In this document: one piece after another, positions 45,366-45,995 of the stretch
Layout of the letters: the number at the start of each line of letters is the position of its first letter
Numbering within the stretch: position 1 is the stretch's first letter
From: a virus
Virus record (IMG/VR): IMGVR_UViG_3300046660_000282
Span: 1 to 45,995 of that record
DNA: 45,995 nucleotides
Strand: one strand, 5' to 3'
Made by a program: the position numbers and the translations under genes
The notes under the pieces: model-generated
Database searches by the model: none
Seen by the model: the letters and a program-made list of their open reading frames with translations, nothing else
What the model was told of the DNA's origin: nothing

Positions 45366-45629
45366 TCAAAACCCTTTCTCTTTAAGTGAGTCTCTTACCG
45401 CCTCAACCAACGTATCACCTATTCCTAATTGGTTCAGGTGTTTCGCCGTAACTACGAATTGATCCTGCTCCTCCCATATCACGAAGGAGCCTTGATCTTG
45501 GCTTAACTCAACGATGCAGCCGTTGACAACATCTAGATTGACATACTTCCCGAACATGTTATCCCGCGCTTCTTCATACACCGATTCGACCATTTCTGGT
45601 ACGGTTACATAAGAATCATTGTTCCGCAT
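45366..45629 (-). CDS. hypothetical protein, 87 aa
   Basis: MRNNDSYVTVPEMVESVYEEARDNMFGKYVNLDVVNGCIVELSQDQGSFVIWEEQDQFVVTAKHLNQLGIGDTLVEAVRDSLKEKGF. Helix, strands (VVNGCIVELSQDQGSFVIWEE), helix; acidic. Ends one base before 45365. RBS AGGAGTGCTACGAG. Unknown. Confidence 0.7.
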   Translation of the reverse strand: MRNNDSYVTVPEMVESVYEEARDNMFGKYVNLDVVNGCIVELSQDQGSFVIWEEQDQFVVTAKHLNQLGIGDTLVEAVRDSLKEKGF

Positions 45630-45647
45630 CTCGTAGCACTCCTCTAG

Positions 45648-45863
45648 CTATTCGAGACTGTACCAACCATTACGTTCAACCAACGTTCCGTAGCGGCCAA
45701 GGTTCCACTCATAGTGGCCAATATCTATCAGGACCGGATCGGGAAGATCATCGACGGTGAGACCAGCCCTCCCCAAATCAGCCATGAATTGAAGGTTCGA
45801 GTGCAGCCCCGATTTGTTCCTGATGCTGATGAATTTTTTAATTTTTGCGGTAGAAATTGACAT
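45648..45863 (-). CDS. hypothetical protein, 71 aa
   Basis: MSISTAKIKKFISIRNKSGLHSNLQFMADLGRAGLTVDDLPDPVLIDIGHYEWNLGRYGTLVERNGWYSLE. A basic helix, then a GLTVDDLPDPVLIDIGHYEWNLGRYGTLVERNGWY strand-turn part. The ATG overlaps the previous stop (TAATG). RBS AAAGGGAGCGGCGTA. Unknown. Confidence 0.7.
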   Translation of the reverse strand: MSISTAKIKKFISIRNKSGLHSNLQFMADLGRAGLTVDDLPDPVLIDIGHYEWNLGRYGTLVERNGWYSLE

Positions 45864-45995
45864 TACGCCGCTCCCTTTGCGTTATCCAATGCCTCGAAAA
45901 TTTCATCCATCTGCCTCTCGAAATGCTCACCATCGAACGCGTCGATCAATGTATCAAGATCACTATCAACCGACTCCATGTCATTGATAGAATTT
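45863..45995 (-). CDS. partial gene at the window edge (44 codons shown)
   Basis: The minus-strand frame is open to the end of the window (NSINDMESVDSDLDTLIDAFDGEHFERQMDEIFEALDNAKGAA) and stops at 45863. Acidic and helical. The 5' end lies outside; an internal ATG at about 45979 could alternatively be the start. Confidence 0.6.
   Translation of the reverse strand, partial: NSINDMESVDSDLDTLIDAFDGEHFERQMDEIFEALDNAKGAA

Overview
The window is a piece of a tailed double-stranded DNA bacteriophage genome. It carries a terminase pair, a RuvC-like resolvase, tRNA genes, very dense small ORFs with ATGA or TTGA overlaps, and almost no bacterial housekeeping genes. Promoters match the sigma70 form (TTGACA, 17 bp, TATAAT-like). 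Several small protein families (the GxxYTVREI/RFKPL family, the WFTSQGHGxGYWDR family, the DELSE/FSGFSSQGDGACFEG family, a Lar-like zinc protein) look like those of phages of alphaproteobacteria, probably Rhizobiales; that host assignment is an inference. No capsid, tail, polymerase or lysis gene is recognisable here, so the window is part of a larger genome.

Layout. (1) 1-13.8 kb, minus strand: about 36 small, mostly unrecognised genes in short units, each unit with its own promoter. This is the classic layout of a host-takeover or early region. The promoters carry a shared 10-bp box (GATGTAAGRA, often as a 16-bp-arm inverted repeat), and variable hairpins sit between genes. (2) 9.4-11.2 kb: an unusual non-coding island inside this region. 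It has two plus-strand promoters, a three-copy non-coding element, an array of GGAACAAA-type short repeats, an AT-rich stretch, four tandem 22-24-bp repeats, and a 22-codon plus-strand ORF whose Shine-Dalgarno lies in a hairpin. The combination resembles an iteron-type replication origin. (3) 14.1-20.8 kb, plus strand: ten small genes, tRNA-Leu(UAA), tRNA-Lys(UUU), tRNA-Met-type(CAU), an atypical tRNA-like element, long inverted repeats between the tRNAs, and a 672-residue protein with a DUF2135/YfaP-like beta domain. (4) 20.9-25.4 kb, minus strand: terminase large and small subunits, RuvC-like resolvase, a degenerate HNH/AP2-type protein and coiled-coil proteins, all downstream of one promoter at 25.35 kb. 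(5) 25.5-28.2 kb, minus strand: an NAD-synthetase-like ATP pyrophosphatase plus small secreted, membrane or zinc proteins. (6) 28.1-28.8 kb: a 650-bp AT-rich intergenic region built as a large imperfect palindrome; it is a divergent control region or a second origin candidate. (7) 28.8-30.3 kb, plus strand: two related genes, one with four Cys-rich zinc modules and both with pentapeptide-repeat-like tails. (8) 30.3-46 kb, minus strand: about 50 tiny genes in at least nine transcription units. They include an intact HNH nuclease, an HD phosphohydrolase, two HTH regulators, a GNAT-like protein, single-helix membrane micro-proteins and a Lar-like anti-restriction candidate. Most promoters here are TTGACA-N13-GATG-TAAKAA.

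How it fits together. Strand blocks, terminators at switch points (20.77-20.85 kb) and repeated promoter boxes suggest that one regulator, phage- or host-encoded, sets the expression of most small-gene units through the GATGTAAKAA box, while packaging genes and tRNA/plus-strand genes use promoters without the box. Functions are firm only for the terminases, resolvase, HNH, NadE-like, HD and tRNA genes; most other entries are hypothetical proteins described from their sequence.
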